Shown: positions 1-11,058 of the stretch, piece after piece | Layout: every line of letters starts with the position of its first letter | Position numbering within the stretch: position 1 is the first letter of the stretch | Assembly (NCBI GenBank): GCA_024220505.1 | Contig: JAKZZE010000014.1 | Coordinates: forward strand, 1,240,001-1,304,000 | DNA: 64,000 bases | From: Rhizopus arrhizus | Lineage: Eukaryota > Mucoromycota > Mucoromycetes > Mucorales > Rhizopodaceae | Direction: 5' to 3' | Position numbers and translations under genes: made by a program | Notes under the pieces: model-generated | The model's database searches: none | Seen by the model: the letters and a program-made list of their open reading frames with translations, nothing else | Told to the model about the DNA's origin: nothing

Positions 1-984
1 GGTTTGAGAACTAAAAAGAAGCGTTATTTATATTGTATTCTATGTAACAATTATAAATAATTATTTTCAATAAATATGTATTTTCCATTTAGAAGTTTTG
101 TCTAAATGTATTATGTTGAATTGTTGAGTGATCTAGTAAATAAAGGCATTCTTAGTAATTGAACAAAGATTGCAACTGGAACAAGTCATGTACATGACAA
201 TTTCCAATAAATTAGTTTCAATTTACTGGTAAAGAATCAACCCATCTCTTAAATTATATAACTCTCAACTGATCATTCTATTGTACGCTTACTTTATTAC
301 AATTACAATTGCTTCTTTTCAATTTTCCCATTGGGCATATCATTTTCTATTATGGCTTCTCAAGTGGACGATGGTTTGGTTAAAACTAATTCTCTATCAG
401 CATCCCCAGTTCAATAAAGTTGAACTTCAAAATAAAAAAGATACTGATTGAATCAACAGTTTGATGAACATAAACGAATACCATAAGTTTTTAAAAGAAC
501 ACGGTAAATTTAAGTAGTTTTTATTTTTTGTACGAAAAAACAAAACAAAATACAAATCTACTTTTGCCTAAAGCCCAAGTTCCTTTCGTCTTTTCGTAAC
601 GATGACCGTGTTTTACTTTTTGATATCACCTTTCAACCCTGATTTCATTATGGCAAGGGCTATTTGTTTGGCTTCATTGTAGCCATACACGACTATCGAA
701 AAACGTGGCGCCTTGTTCTCAATTTCATCAGCAACGTCAACAATTAAATTCAGATAAAGTTTGCCCCTTTCATTCTTGATCATGTCCCTGAATTGTTGAA
801 AAATCATTGGGCATGGTGAGGCACTTGTAGTCAGCTTTTGCGCTCCATTAGCTTGGATGAAGAGCACCCAAAGATACACCATCAATTCCCTCGTTATAAC
901 TTCTTTGGCACAGAAAATTGAGAGCAAACGCGAAGCAAAATAGTAAACGCTGATTGCTCTGTGCTTTTGTGAAGGGTGGTTTAA
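1..984. other. AT-rich stretch, no gene recognised
   Basis: No coding region with recognisable domains or splice structure was found. A 104-codon open frame on the minus strand (927-613) has no motif I know and its composition is not distinctive. It could be a decayed gene-family fragment. Confidence 0.4.
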
Positions 985-1190
985 ATATGAAGTGGCAATT
1001 ATTGGAGTAAACCTTTTTACATTGGATGTTATGGATAAGCATGAGGAGTTTAAAGGTCATTATTTGATAATGAATGTAACTCACCCATTCCTTCACATAA
1101 TGCCATACGAAAACTTATTGAAAGCTGTGGCTATGGATGTACTTACCTTCCACCTATATGTTATATTACCTCGCTCTTCAGGTGCTTTTT
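985..1190 (+). pseudogene. Decayed IS630/Tc1-like transposase fragment
   Basis: The plus strand first reads a segment of the type 'EFKGHYLIMN..HP.LH', matching the core 'FKG.YIVMDNAPIH' block of IS630/Tc1-like transposases. It then shifts frame into 'IRKLIESCGYGCTYLPP', matching the 'GY.C.YLPPYSPxLNPIE' block. The second catalytic Asp is replaced (N-V instead of D-N) and the frame is broken between the blocks. Only this central part is recognisable; no ends were found. I infer a long-dead DNA transposon of the same general class as the fragments at 4338 and 19240. Confidence 0.55.
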
Positions 1191-1654
1191 ATCATTCGAT
1201 CTATAAACCTTTCTCATTCTCTGACGCTATGATCATTGTACACTTTCGCATTCGATTTTACAGCTTTTGGCTGTTTAGTAACCTTCACCTCAACGATTCT
1301 CTGCAGGTTTGAGAGTTAAATACGTTATTGTTTAAAGAACAATGTTAAGGTCTGAGATTTGTGTCAAGATGACCTCTATTGGATCGTAAGCTTTTTCTCC
1401 CTGTTCACTGCAAAGATTGTTTTGTCCTCATAAAAAAAAACTGTTTGCCATTTTGTAAATCTCGAAAAAGCGAAAGAGTGAACAACCACTTCAGGAACTT
1501 GCGATAACAGTCATTCTTTCAATTCCTGACAAATTGATCTAACCAACAATCACTTTAGTGTAAATCGACAACTAGATTTAATAACCGATAATTATTTTTT
1601 ACAAACCGCCAATATCCAAAGGCCTGACTTTATGCACTTTTGCTTTCTTATTTA

Positions 1655-1687
<33 letters not shown>

Positions 1688-1692
1688 TTTGC
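1191..1692. other. Non-coding, with a poly(A) run
   Basis: No gene is seen. An A run of about 29 bases (around 1656-1685) is bracketed by two copies of a short motif containing 'CTTTTGCTTTCTTA'. This suggests slippage or insertion of an A-tailed sequence. Confidence 0.4.
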
Positions 1693-1800
1693 TTTCTTAA
1701 TTAGCTTATGTGATATCAAAGCTCTGGCGAATGTATATCCTAAAATAAAAAAGATATGAAGACAAATCGAACAGAGGTTGCTCATATTTTTTCACCTACT
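1693..1800 (-). mobile_element. Orphan terminus of Tc1 element G
   Basis: About 105 bp here are the reverse complement of the left end of the Tc1-like element at 32651, including 'GAGGTTGCTC(A/G)TATT' and 'TTTTTCACCTACT'. The last G of the terminus and the rest of the element are missing. It stops 16 bp before the start of the next pseudogene, so it is a solo end left by deletion or abortive transposition. Confidence 0.7.
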
Positions 1801-1816
1801 ACATCTTCATGTTGCA

Positions 1817-2818
1817 ATGTTGTCGAAGGACGAACAACCTCAAGACTTGATTTTAGCAAATATTCTACATCGAGCGTAGGTTTAATCTTTTATTTGATTG
1901 AGCATTGAATATCTTGATTGATTTTGAACCACTTAGTGCCATAAAACTTGCAAATGGAAAACCGAATTCGGAAATTGAAGATTCCTTTGTCCATAATTTC
2001 ATTAGCAATCTCTTCGAGAATGCATTTCAGACTGAGTCAATTTTCAGCACTGCTTGGCATGTCTAACGAATATCGACATCAAAAGATTCGCTAACAAGGT
2101 ATATCTTTTACTACACCATTTCCAGAAATTAAAGTCGCATTTTATAAAGTTTTATAATACAATTTATATGTAATTGCGACAAGTCACAACGACTTTAATT
2201 TCTGGAAATGATGTATATGTAATATTCAGGGCGAATGGCCAACTGGGAGGGAAGAGAAAAAATGAAGAGGATGAACAGAGTCATTTCAAGCCTGATTATG
2301 CCGTCTTTGTCAAACAAAGATCACTGCGTTTGGACTTGTCGTGTGCAGAAGCAAAGTCACCTGTCAACACAGCTATATTTCCCAAATCGGATCTGGTGAA
2401 AATCGGTCAAGAAATGAAATGGATGTTAAACAAAATTATTCGAGAGGGAGTGGAAATGCCTGTTGTTGGTGGTGTGCTTGCAACTGGTTTTAATGTGTAT
2501 ATTCGCTCAAAATGGAGTTAATCGATGCTGGTATTTACAGAATGGTACAATTAAGCAAGACATCACTCTTCAAAAATTTCCAAGGTCTCGTATTACTCCC
2601 TAATATCGTTGCTAATCTTTTACAACTGAAGGTAAGAAGTCTTATCATGGAATGCAAAGCAGTACTAATACAATTAAAAGAATATTTCCCTTACTACAGC
2701 AGACAAGATCAAACATCGTTTATTGAAAAAAGCCAAAGGCATCCCTCCAAAACACAACTCCCCTCTCTCTTGGCTTAGAGATAATGAAATTAGCTTGACA
2801 AAAAGAATAAAGAAATAA
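1817..2818 (+). pseudogene. Decayed Mucorales-type family gene with PD-(D/E)XK-like core
   Basis: I can follow a gene with a start at 1817 and an intron (about 1878-1936). It then has an in-frame stop near 2066, an inserted 21-bp-stem hairpin (2117-2210) and a readable core 'FKPDYAVFV...LDLSCAEAKSP' (2285-2360). That core has the Asp then E-x-K spacing of PD-(D/E)XK nuclease folds. A one-base shortfall in an A run near 2515 breaks the frame before 'MELIDAGIYRM...LLPNIV'. A second intron (2632-2699) and a last exon ending at 2818 ('SWLRDNEISL') follow. I recall this layout as a repeated family of unknown role in Mucorales. The nuclease link is inference; the gene is dead. Confidence 0.55.
2117..2210. 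repeat. Hairpin with 21-bp perfect stem
   Basis: The arms 2117-2137 and 2190-2210 are perfect reverse complements (CATTTCCAGAAATTAAAGTC plus G) around a 52-bp AT-rich loop. It lies inside the decayed gene at 1817-2818, where no family sequence is expected. It may be a tiny fold-back insertion or an arm duplication. Confidence 0.75.
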
Positions 2819-4337
2819 TATGCTCTTTTTATTGTTTACAATTCGATTCTCTCTCTGATACCACTTATCATCTGTGATGTGTCATCTACACATATTTCTT
2901 GCCAATATCAATTTGCTCAATTCTATTTAATAATAAAAGATAATGTATTCATAAGGAAATAAAATACACTTCCGAATATCAAACAATTATTATGGATCTA
3001 AAAGTTGGATGAAGCAACTTATCCTTGGCTTTGAATTAGCATATATTGAAGATTACAATATCATATCATGGATTATCAATGATAATGATAAGATAATCAA
3101 ATAGTAAATCAAAACAAGAGAACATTCATGATATATGAGACATAAATAGTCAAGAAGTATACCATGAAATTGCTGGGAGATATAAATCAGTAAAATAGGT
3201 ATTAAAGATGGAATATTCTCAATATCAATCACATTTATACCCTAGCCTACCATAGATGAGCTGATGTATTTGCCTCACATCATCTTATATATAGATGTTA
3301 GATAGTTTTGTTCTTGTTTCTTTAGTAATTTACTAGCCTTTATTCGATTGAATAAATCTAACTTCAAAAACATTCTCAAATATCTTTTTCCTGTTTTTGA
3401 ATTTCTTACTTTTCACTTACATAAACGACAAGTCAGTAATTCCCTTGTAATTTTATTCAAATGGTATTCGCTTTTGCTTTCTATTCTCGACGTTTGGCTA
3501 GTGTCTGACTTTCTCTAATGAGGATCGCCCATTATATAGAAAAGATTATTAGTTTGAATACCTGAAACTAATAACTCTTTTCACATAGTCCTATGCTTGA
3601 TAATACATATTCTTAAATGCGTGTATTTAATTGGACAGAACATACACTTTCATGAATTTCAGATCCTCAAAATAGTCGCGGCCAAAAATAAAAAGCTTTT
3701 CTTCATTGCAAAAGAAGTAATGCTTCTTAAAAAGATATTTTGGTTTACGAGAATCAGTTGGATAGCAACAAAACCATAGAAGATCTGGTAGCAAGCTGCT
3801 TTGGAAAAGTCAGGAGGTAAAAAGACCTGAAATTGTAACCAATCCATGAAAATTTGTATCATTCTGAAATAAAGCTTTTATCGTTATGATTGGATAAAAA
3901 AAAAAAACTAGGAAATCATTCATGTATTTGGTTTGAAGCCCTCTTAATTCAGCACACTCCCAAATCACTGCACTTCTGCGAACCGAAATGTAATTTGTGG
4001 AAATAAATAAATTAATGTCAAACGTTTTAGTGCGTTACTTTCAGCTTGAAGGAAACAGCCAAAGAGAAGGTAAAGAGAAATTAGATTACTTTATTTTTGT
4101 GATACCCCTTTAAGAGCAACCATTACTAATTGGATAAGCTATACGTCTGAGACACTTGAGAAAAGTTCAACTTCAACATCTTCTACTAGAAAATGGTCTA
4201 AATTTGACAAATCATTAGTATGACCATCAAGATAGGAAGCTTCATTTTTGATGTGGGATTCTTTGATTTTATTGAGAAAAGAAGCAGCATCATCAAGTAG
4301 CATCTAGGAGCAATCTCTAATATAACTGCGGTAGATA
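2819..4337. other. AT-rich stretch, no gene recognised
   Basis: No domain, conserved exon chain or element end could be supported. Short open frames at 3597-3862 on both strands are of the size expected by chance at this base composition. Confidence 0.5.
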
Positions 4338-4796
4338 TTGAGAGCAGAGTGCCCTGACTCAAAACCAAAGAAAATTAAAGTCGATGGAGCTCATAAAAGA
4401 AAACAACCACTGCCGAAAAAACCGGTGTCTAAAAGTACTGTCACTGATCATTACACGATTTTCCTACAAAAGTCACTGAACTGTATGGATTCATTTCCCG
4501 AGATGAAGGGATTTCACATCATTCTGAACGATGCACCATTTCATAGGGCTGATGAGATTGCAGAAATTATTTCAAAGAGAGAGAATACAAAAGCATCTAT
4601 CTCCCTCCGTATTTCCTTAGGCTTAATCTGATGGAGAATTTTTGGTCCAGAAGAAAGAGCTATGTCAAGAAAGCAAAGTTTGATGGCGCTGACGATCTAA
4701 AAACGAGAGTAAGTGAGGCATCAAACGAAGTAAGACCATCGACACTTAGGAGCATTATTAGTCAACATTCTGTAAACAGGTTTAACCTCTGCGAAT
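4338..4796 (+). pseudogene. Decayed IS630/Tc1-like transposase, C-terminal half
   Basis: The plus strand encodes 'DSFPEMKGFHIILNDAPFHRADEI', then a frame slip, then 'LPPYFLRLNLMENFWSRRKSYVKK'. These are the second and third catalytic blocks of an IS630/Tc1-like DDE transposase; D-N is swapped to N-D and the last Glu block reads LMENFW. The N-terminal half is absent and no terminal repeats were found. It complements the N-terminal fragment at 19240-18150, which appears to be the same family. Confidence 0.65.
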
Positions 4797-5036
4797 GAAC
4801 CCCCTTTAACAAACCGTATATCGATCGCTTTCGACTTTGATATTTATTGTTGGCACAAGTTGATATAACTAAAAGCGCGAATTGAGTTTCCAGAAAATGC
4901 AATGCAAGTTGGTCAAATGGGCAGTTTAACAGAGTCAAATTGCCAATTAAATGCATTAAAAGCGCCAATTGAACTGTTCAAAAGCGCAAGATGTTTTCAA
5001 AAAGTACTAATTGGCACCGGAGGCATTGTAACTCTC

Positions 5037-5242
5037 AGGGGGGCAAAGTCCCCTAGCGAAGTGGTCAAGTTCTTTCTGCTGGATTAGTCTCTCGTCTGGT
5101 GGCACTAGTTCCAATCTCCATGGTCGTTTTCTGTTTGTTTGTCTGTGGGTTTAAGCCCTGTTATTAAAAAATGTTTCTTATGATGACCAGCTAAAATGCG
5201 GCATCCGAATAAAATCCTCATACAAAAAAAAAAAAAAAAAAA
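5037..5242 (+). repeat. tRNA-derived SINE, copy 1
   Basis: A 5' tRNA-like head holds an RNA polymerase III A box ('TAGCGAAGTGGT', 5054-5065) and a B-box-like motif ('AGTTCCAATCT', 5107-5117). A unique body ending '...TGCGGCATCCGAATAAA' and an 18-A tail (to 5242) follow. The sequence recurs in reverse at 8206-8412, and its tail alone recurs at 20946-20981. The GCATTGTA motif at 5023 and again at 5253 could be a blurred target duplication, but it does not abut the tail. I do not know a named family for it. Confidence 0.7.
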
Positions 5243-6659
5243 TCTACCAGCCGCATTGTACTAGAAGTATTCTAAATGACCTAGTTTGCCCAAAAAAGGG
5301 AAGGCAGAGGGATATTGATACTAAGCTACAGAACATAAAGTTTAAATGTGTAACCAATATATCTAATGTGGAGAAGAAGGATGTGATCCATATAAAAGAT
5401 GAGCGCAAATCAGATCCGTATCCATCAACAGAAAGAATCTCTAACAAGCAGTATTGGATCGGATGGTTACCAAAAAAAAAAAAAAAAAAAAAAAAAAAGG
5501 CCCAAGAAATTGATTGGATAGATTAGGTCCATGTTACAGGATAGCACTCTTGTCATCCATCATTTTTTTTTCGATTGGCAGCATGTTAACAATGAAGAAT
5601 GATTTAAGGGAAATCATGTTTTTAATACACAGTCTCTTTTATACCCTTTTCTAATCAAAAGAGACATGCTGGAAAAGTGTCCAAAGGCATTAAGTTTAGA
5701 AAATGAAAACTATGTTCTTGGTACTAGACTGTGATATACTTTTCAGAGGTACTTTGGTGTATGAGAACCAATACCATCTTCAACGAGTTGGAGCCATATT
5801 TACTTTATCACAGTTGGAAGTCAAGTAATGCCACCAACACGTTCTAAAGCTAGACCGATTGTCTTTCAGTAACATGAATATCATAAAGAACCTTTGGTAC
5901 AAGAATAATAAGTATCAATTTGTTCATATGAAAATCTTTATATTACAGTTCACAAGGATGGGTCGTTGAGAATTTTAAAAAAGCTTCGTACATGTTATAA
6001 AACCAATCGTGCTCACGCTTTCTTTGAGTTCTGATACGGCTATTTGACAAGCTGATCCAGAATATGCTTGAATAGTCAAGTCAGCATGTTGAATCAGATC
6101 CCATAATGGGTTAAATACGATTTACAGCATCTTGTTGAAGTGAAGCATTATTTACCCATCACTGACTGCCGCTTGAGTTATGCATCTTTACGAAAACACG
6201 ATGCCCCTGTACTCTGGATTCGTGCAAATTCATTCACCGTCCAGATTGAAAAATCCATGTCTTCTGTGCGACTCCTGAATTTTCTTGAAGTTAAAAGGTG
6301 TTTAAATGCAGTATGCAGCCGCATCATTGGCCCACTGTATTTTCAATAGATGCTTGAAGCCATCAGTCCATCTCTCTTTACACTCCTCTCAAATTCGTCA
6401 ATAAATCAATATGGATCCCTTACCAGATTCTTGGATCAGTAGACAGAGTACTGGCTTACCTCGGCTGACTGTGATCCTTCCTAGCTAAACATCCAAGATG
6501 TTCGGGACTCGTGCTACAACCCAGTTTAGTTTTAATTTTCAGAGATTGAATTACAGATAGGACAGATTTATTGAAAGTTTTGTTGTCTTTTTTTTTTTTC
6601 TTCTTTATTTGCAAACTTTCTCTTTAAAAAGGTTTGTTGGATATTATTTGCCAAAAGAT
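5243..6659. other. AT-rich stretch, no gene recognised
   Basis: It contains a 28-A run (about 5471-5498). An open frame at 6140-6349 has no family match I can name. The last 70 bases include a pyrimidine tract leading into the methyltransferase start. Confidence 0.45.
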
Positions 6660-8003
6660 ATGGGGAACTGTATGACTATAATGCATGGTTCTAAGACTAA
6701 ATCTATGATCAGTACAAGTAGTGCAGAGCAAGCAGACAATGAAAGAAGCATGCCTTCAGCAGAAGAGTTGAGTACAACGTTAAACCCATCTGTCGGTCCA
6801 AATCAAATCACGGTTGACATCCGCCGAGAGTTTCATAATGAAGAAACTTCGACTTATTGGTTACCAAAGACGAAGACGAGCAAAAAAGATTGACAGGTGT
6901 AAGTCTAGAAATTGGGCGACCGATACAAACTCATGATTGGTTTCCATAGCAACACTTTGCTTTAAAAGAATTATTTGGAGGGTAAGGTGGTAAATGACAT
7001 TTTTTTTTACCCATTCTTCTTTTCTAATCTATTTCAAAGGAACATGTTGAGTAGTGTTAGTGATGCTCTGGACTTTGAAAAAGGTGTTTCTGTTTTAGAC
7101 ATTGGTTGTGGTTCTGGAGTTTGGATCATGGTAAAAAGGACTCTATTTGTCGGATTACACAAACTGAACCTTTTTAATAGGACATGATCAACGATTATCC
7201 CAACTGTACATACCATGGATGTGATATTGTGGATGTTGTCAATAAGTCAATGAGACTTGATCAGTTCACATTCAATCACGGAAATGTAGCCAAGGGACTT
7301 CCATATGCTGATAATACATTTGATTTTGTTCATATGAGGCTTCTTGTCTATGCTCTTCGTAAAGATGAATGGCCTGTTGCTATAAAGGAAGCTATACGTG
7401 TTGTCAAACCAGGTGGAATATTACAACTGGTCGAAGGCGAGCCTAGAGTAATTATTCTTTTCTTAAAATCTATTTGAAACTCATTCTTTTCTAGTTACCA
7501 AAAGACAATTCATGTGCTTATTATAAATTTACTGAAGCAAGTAAGTTTTTTTCATTATTGTATTCGTATTTCGGAGTAATGAATCAAACTTTTTTTTGTC
7601 TTGTTAGTTAATAATGTCGGTTATATGAGAGGACAAAACCCACGGGTCATATTGGAGATTGAAGAATTGGTTGCGGCAAATGACAATATAAAAGTGCTGC
7701 AGTCTGATGCTCGATGTTCTGATATGAGTAAGTTTTGTAGTGAAAAATATTAATTTTTTTTTTTCAAAAAAAAAAAAAAAAGAAATGGACTGATTGTTCG
7801 TAGGCGCCAATACAAATAATTCCAAGAAATTTGCATGGGATCTTCTTCAGGCAGCAAAGAGTGCATTGCCTGCTATAGGACCTAGTATGGGAATTAATAA
7901 TAGAGAGGATGCTTTAAAATTTTTAGAGGAATATAAGCTCTGTTTGTCTACTACAGAATGCTATATTTGCTTCAAAGCTGTAGCTTCGAAAAAGTTGCGA
8001 TAA
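6660..8003 (+). CDS. Class I SAM-dependent methyltransferase, seven exons, one frameshift
   Basis: Exons: 6660-6898, 6950-6981, 7040-7130, 7181-7447, 7495-7540, 7608-7727 and 7804-8003, all with GT-AG introns of about 47-76 bp. The product would be about 331 aa. Exon 3 holds motif I ('VLDIGCGSGVWIM'), exon 4 the acidic loop ('YHGCDIVDV') and 'GLPYADNTFDFVHMR', then 'VVKPGGILQLVE', all typical of Methyltransf_11/25-type enzymes. The protein begins MGNC, a possible N-myristoylation context. The start was chosen because the frame runs into the conserved 'STYWLP' segment. Exon 1 is one base short in the A run near 6867, which breaks the frame before '(K)DEDEQKRLTG'; all other exons join in frame. 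The substrate is unknown. It may be a recent pseudogene or carry a sequencing error. Confidence 0.75.
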
Positions 8004-8205
8004 ATAAACTTATTTGGTAAATGAATGATTACATAAACGTCTAGCAAAAACCTATTTTTAAACAGATCTGATAAATTGTCTAATGTTTATTTTATGATCG
8101 ACTCCGAGTTCAAATACGATATACACAATCTTAATTTTTGTAAATGTTGGAAATTCATGTAACATGAATTAGAGCCTTTTTTTTTTATTGATTGCATTGA
8201 AATAG

Positions 8206-8412
8206 AATATTCTATTTCTTCTTTTGTGCATGAGAACTTTATTAGAATTCCGCATTTTTAGCTGGTCATCAAAAGAAACATAACAACAGGGCTTAATATC
8301 ATGAACAAACAAACTGAAAACGGTCATGGAGATTGAAACTATTTCCTCCAGACGAGAGACTAATCCAGCATAAAAAGCTGGGTCACATCGGTAAGGAACT
8401 TTGCCCCTGATC
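8206..8412 (-). repeat. tRNA-derived SINE, copy 2
   Basis: On the minus strand this matches the SINE at 5037-5242 over most of its length. Shared segments include 'GCTGGATTAGTCTCTCGTCT', 'CAATCTCCATG', 'TAAGCCCTGTT' and 'TGATGACCAGCTAAAA'. The A box is degraded and the tail is short, so this copy is older. Confidence 0.7.
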
Positions 8413-8510
8413 ATGTATACAGTCACACTAAATAAATTCTCAGACAAAGTAATTTATTGAGGAAAGTTGTATGCGCGCAAAAGGTGATTTACTCGGTACT
8501 TATACCAACA

Positions 8511-9760
8511 TGGAGGAAATCTTAGAATATTTAAAAAGCTTCAAGGTAAGGAAGTATCTCACTTAAGAGAAGAAACATACATCTGACAAAGTAAGTGAAT
8601 TAAATATTATTTTTATGTAGAATATGATGGCTTCTAGCTTAACTAGTGAGGAGGACATAACAAAGTCGCCCATTTACCATGAATACTCTCAGTATTTCAA
8701 GCATATAGATAAATTTAGAGCTCAGCATTAACATGTATAAATTAGTGAGAATACTTTCTCTTTATATCAGCCCTGAGGCTAATAACATCGTTAGGTCTGG
8801 AAACGGAATTTCTCCCAGGCCCTACTTAGACAGGGATCTGTATCATCAACATATGGGAAATTATGAAGTTGAGGAGCACCCACTTTCTCCAATATTATGT
8901 GAACACCTTGATGCAGCAATTGACTCGGTAACTATTCGCATTTTATATATTACAGATTATAGCTGCTTTCTAAATAGACATAATATTTGCCGATGTAGGA
9001 TAACTTGATCCAATTGAAAAATGAAGTTAGAAACATTTCAGCATTGATGGCTTCTAACAAAAAACGAAAGTAAAATGAAAAAGAATGCTTGGGATTTCTT
9101 GAAGAGCCCCTAACTCAAGTATAAACTATCTATTTATTTTGTCTTCCTTTACACAGATTGACTGTATTTCTTTATAGATACAAGACATATGAAGCCCCAA
9201 TAGACCATGACTCAGACAAAGATACCTTCAATCAGCTATTTTTATGGCCATACCTCCATTTAATCTGGAAAGGCATCAATGCCCATGACTGCAAAGGATA
9301 CTTTGTACAAGGGCAGCTATTTTTGGAGAGTATGAGCCATCAAGTGAAGGCTACAGAGGTTCCTTTGAATGAGAAATCCCAATGCAAAACAGATGATAAA
9401 GCTTTTCGGGCTAAAGAAGCTGGAGGTTCTTTTACTTGAAACATCAAGTCATTTCAAACAGTGACAATATTAAAATTAAACTGGATCACCATAAAGGAAT
9501 GCATGATATCCTTGCGTTGCTTAAAAGCATTGTTGATGAGTTCTTCTTTGCTTCTGTAGAGAAGTTTAGTTGAGTAAAGGTGCTTTTACACGCAGAAAGT
9601 AATATATTATTTTGTCAGATATTATAATGAATTCTAATATTGTTTGGATATAACAGCCACAATACTAGAGATATTACAGACAAAAAAAGTTGTCATGTGC
9701 AGCTGGCACCTCATCAAGGATGACCAGTTAAACCTACAAAAACTAAAGGTTTAATGGTTT
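8511..9760 (+). pseudogene. Decayed Mucorales-type family gene, function unknown
   Basis: Readable pieces in order are: a short first exon ending in '..YLKSFK' (8511-8545), an exon with 'HEYSQYFKHIDKF' (stopped by TAA near 8729), 'GNGISPRPYLDRDLY' and 'ILCEHLDAAIDS', a Lys/Arg-rich end near 9070, then 'IDHDSDKDTFNQLFLWPYL' (about 9190-9260), 'LEVLLLETSSHFK' and 'KLDHHKGMHDILALLKSIV' in other frames. The last block resembles a repeated protein family of unknown role that I recall from Mucorales. Multiple stops and frameshifts mean it is not functional. Joining all pieces into one gene is inference. Confidence 0.4.
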
Positions 9761-11058
9761 CTTTTGTATTATGCGAGAGTGTCGAGGCAGATATAAAGTA
9801 AGATTGGTAGATGAGACTTGGACCGTTGTCGAGAAAATAAAAGATGTGTATCTTCTTTTATGCCTTAAGCGAGTTTGAGGTTTACAGCCAAATTTCAAAA
9901 GAATTGGATTTTACTCTAATAGTTACGTTATGTAGGAGAGCTGTGTTGTGAACGAAATAGAAAGAGAAAGTCAAAAAAGAAAGACAAGCAATTCGGAAAG
10001 ACTCATTTGAGGACAAAGAATAAATGAAGACGTCTTTTATTTTTTTTCTTAATGAATCATAGATAGACGTTTTCAATTTCTTTAGTCCACACCTCACTTT
10101 CATTCAAGACGACATATGCTCAGTTCTCTGATCTTTTCAGCAGTTTCCTTGTGTTGACAACATTGATCTCTGGATCCTCAACTACTGCGTGCTCTACGTT
10201 ATCTGACGTGTCCATTGGAGATTTACTATTGGTCGCTAGCGCTATGTCGCATTTGCCACCTTCAAATGGGGCAGACTCAATCTTGAATAGCTTGAACTCT
10301 GTTTCTTTGTTTCATATCGCTCTCAAACGTGTGACTTCTATAACACTTTATAAATAAATAAATAAATAAAATCAAATGTCGAATTTTTTAACTAAATAAT
10401 ACCGTGATCTCAAATGCTTGGTGTAATTGAAGACCCGTAAAGAAAGGTGTACGATAGTCCAGAAAAGTCACTATTGCGTACAGACTATCATACACAATGG
10501 GCCGATAAGATGCTCGTGAAACATGACTACAAAATATTAAGATGCTCAATGAATACAGTTGTCAATAGAGTACATTCAGTGGATATATGAATCATGTGTA
10601 AACTATCAATTTATAACTAGTGGCAGTGTTGATTCAAGAGACTTTGCATTTAATTAAATGAATTTGTTTGTGAGATCAAAAAAGAAAGAAAGTGCAACCA
10701 ACTTTAAAATGAAATAATTCTAAAAAATTGCACCATATTACATCATTGGTTCATTCATCTTTAGACACTGATTAAAGTATTATCTATCACTGTTCACTAT
10801 GAATAGATCATGATTCAACCATAAACACACTTTATGTTGACTGCATCCATTTCCTCTTTATGTTTTCACTACACCATTCAAAAAAGAGACAAGTGAATTG
10901 TCTGATACAAGTTAAAAGTCAGTGTACCCTTTTAGGAAGATGTAATCAAACGACAGGATGGCGCAATACCATAACGCCAGAAAGTCTTCATTTTGGTTGC
11001 TCAAATTCGTAATATAAACTTCGTTCCCATTCATCTTCTTCTCTTTCACTTTTTAAAC
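9761..11058. other. Intergenic, no gene recognised
   Basis: This is upstream sequence of the sulfate permease gene. An imperfect hairpin (GTGTACGATAGTC near 10447 and GACTATCATACAC near 10483) was noted. A minus-strand open stretch near 10340-10110 contains no motif I recognise. TATA or regulatory sites could not be assigned. Confidence 0.4.

Noticed and set aside
5023..5260. GCATTGTA pair as the SINE target duplication
   Set aside because: The right copy lies about 10 bp beyond the A tail and the match is short, so it was kept only as a remark.
6950..6981. Treating the methyltransferase frameshift as an extra intron
   Set aside because: No GT-AG pair near 6867 restores the frame, while one extra A restores it exactly.
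10447..10495. Hairpin upstream of the sulfate permease as an operator or riboswitch
   Set aside because: It is imperfect, far from the start codon and of no known regulatory type.
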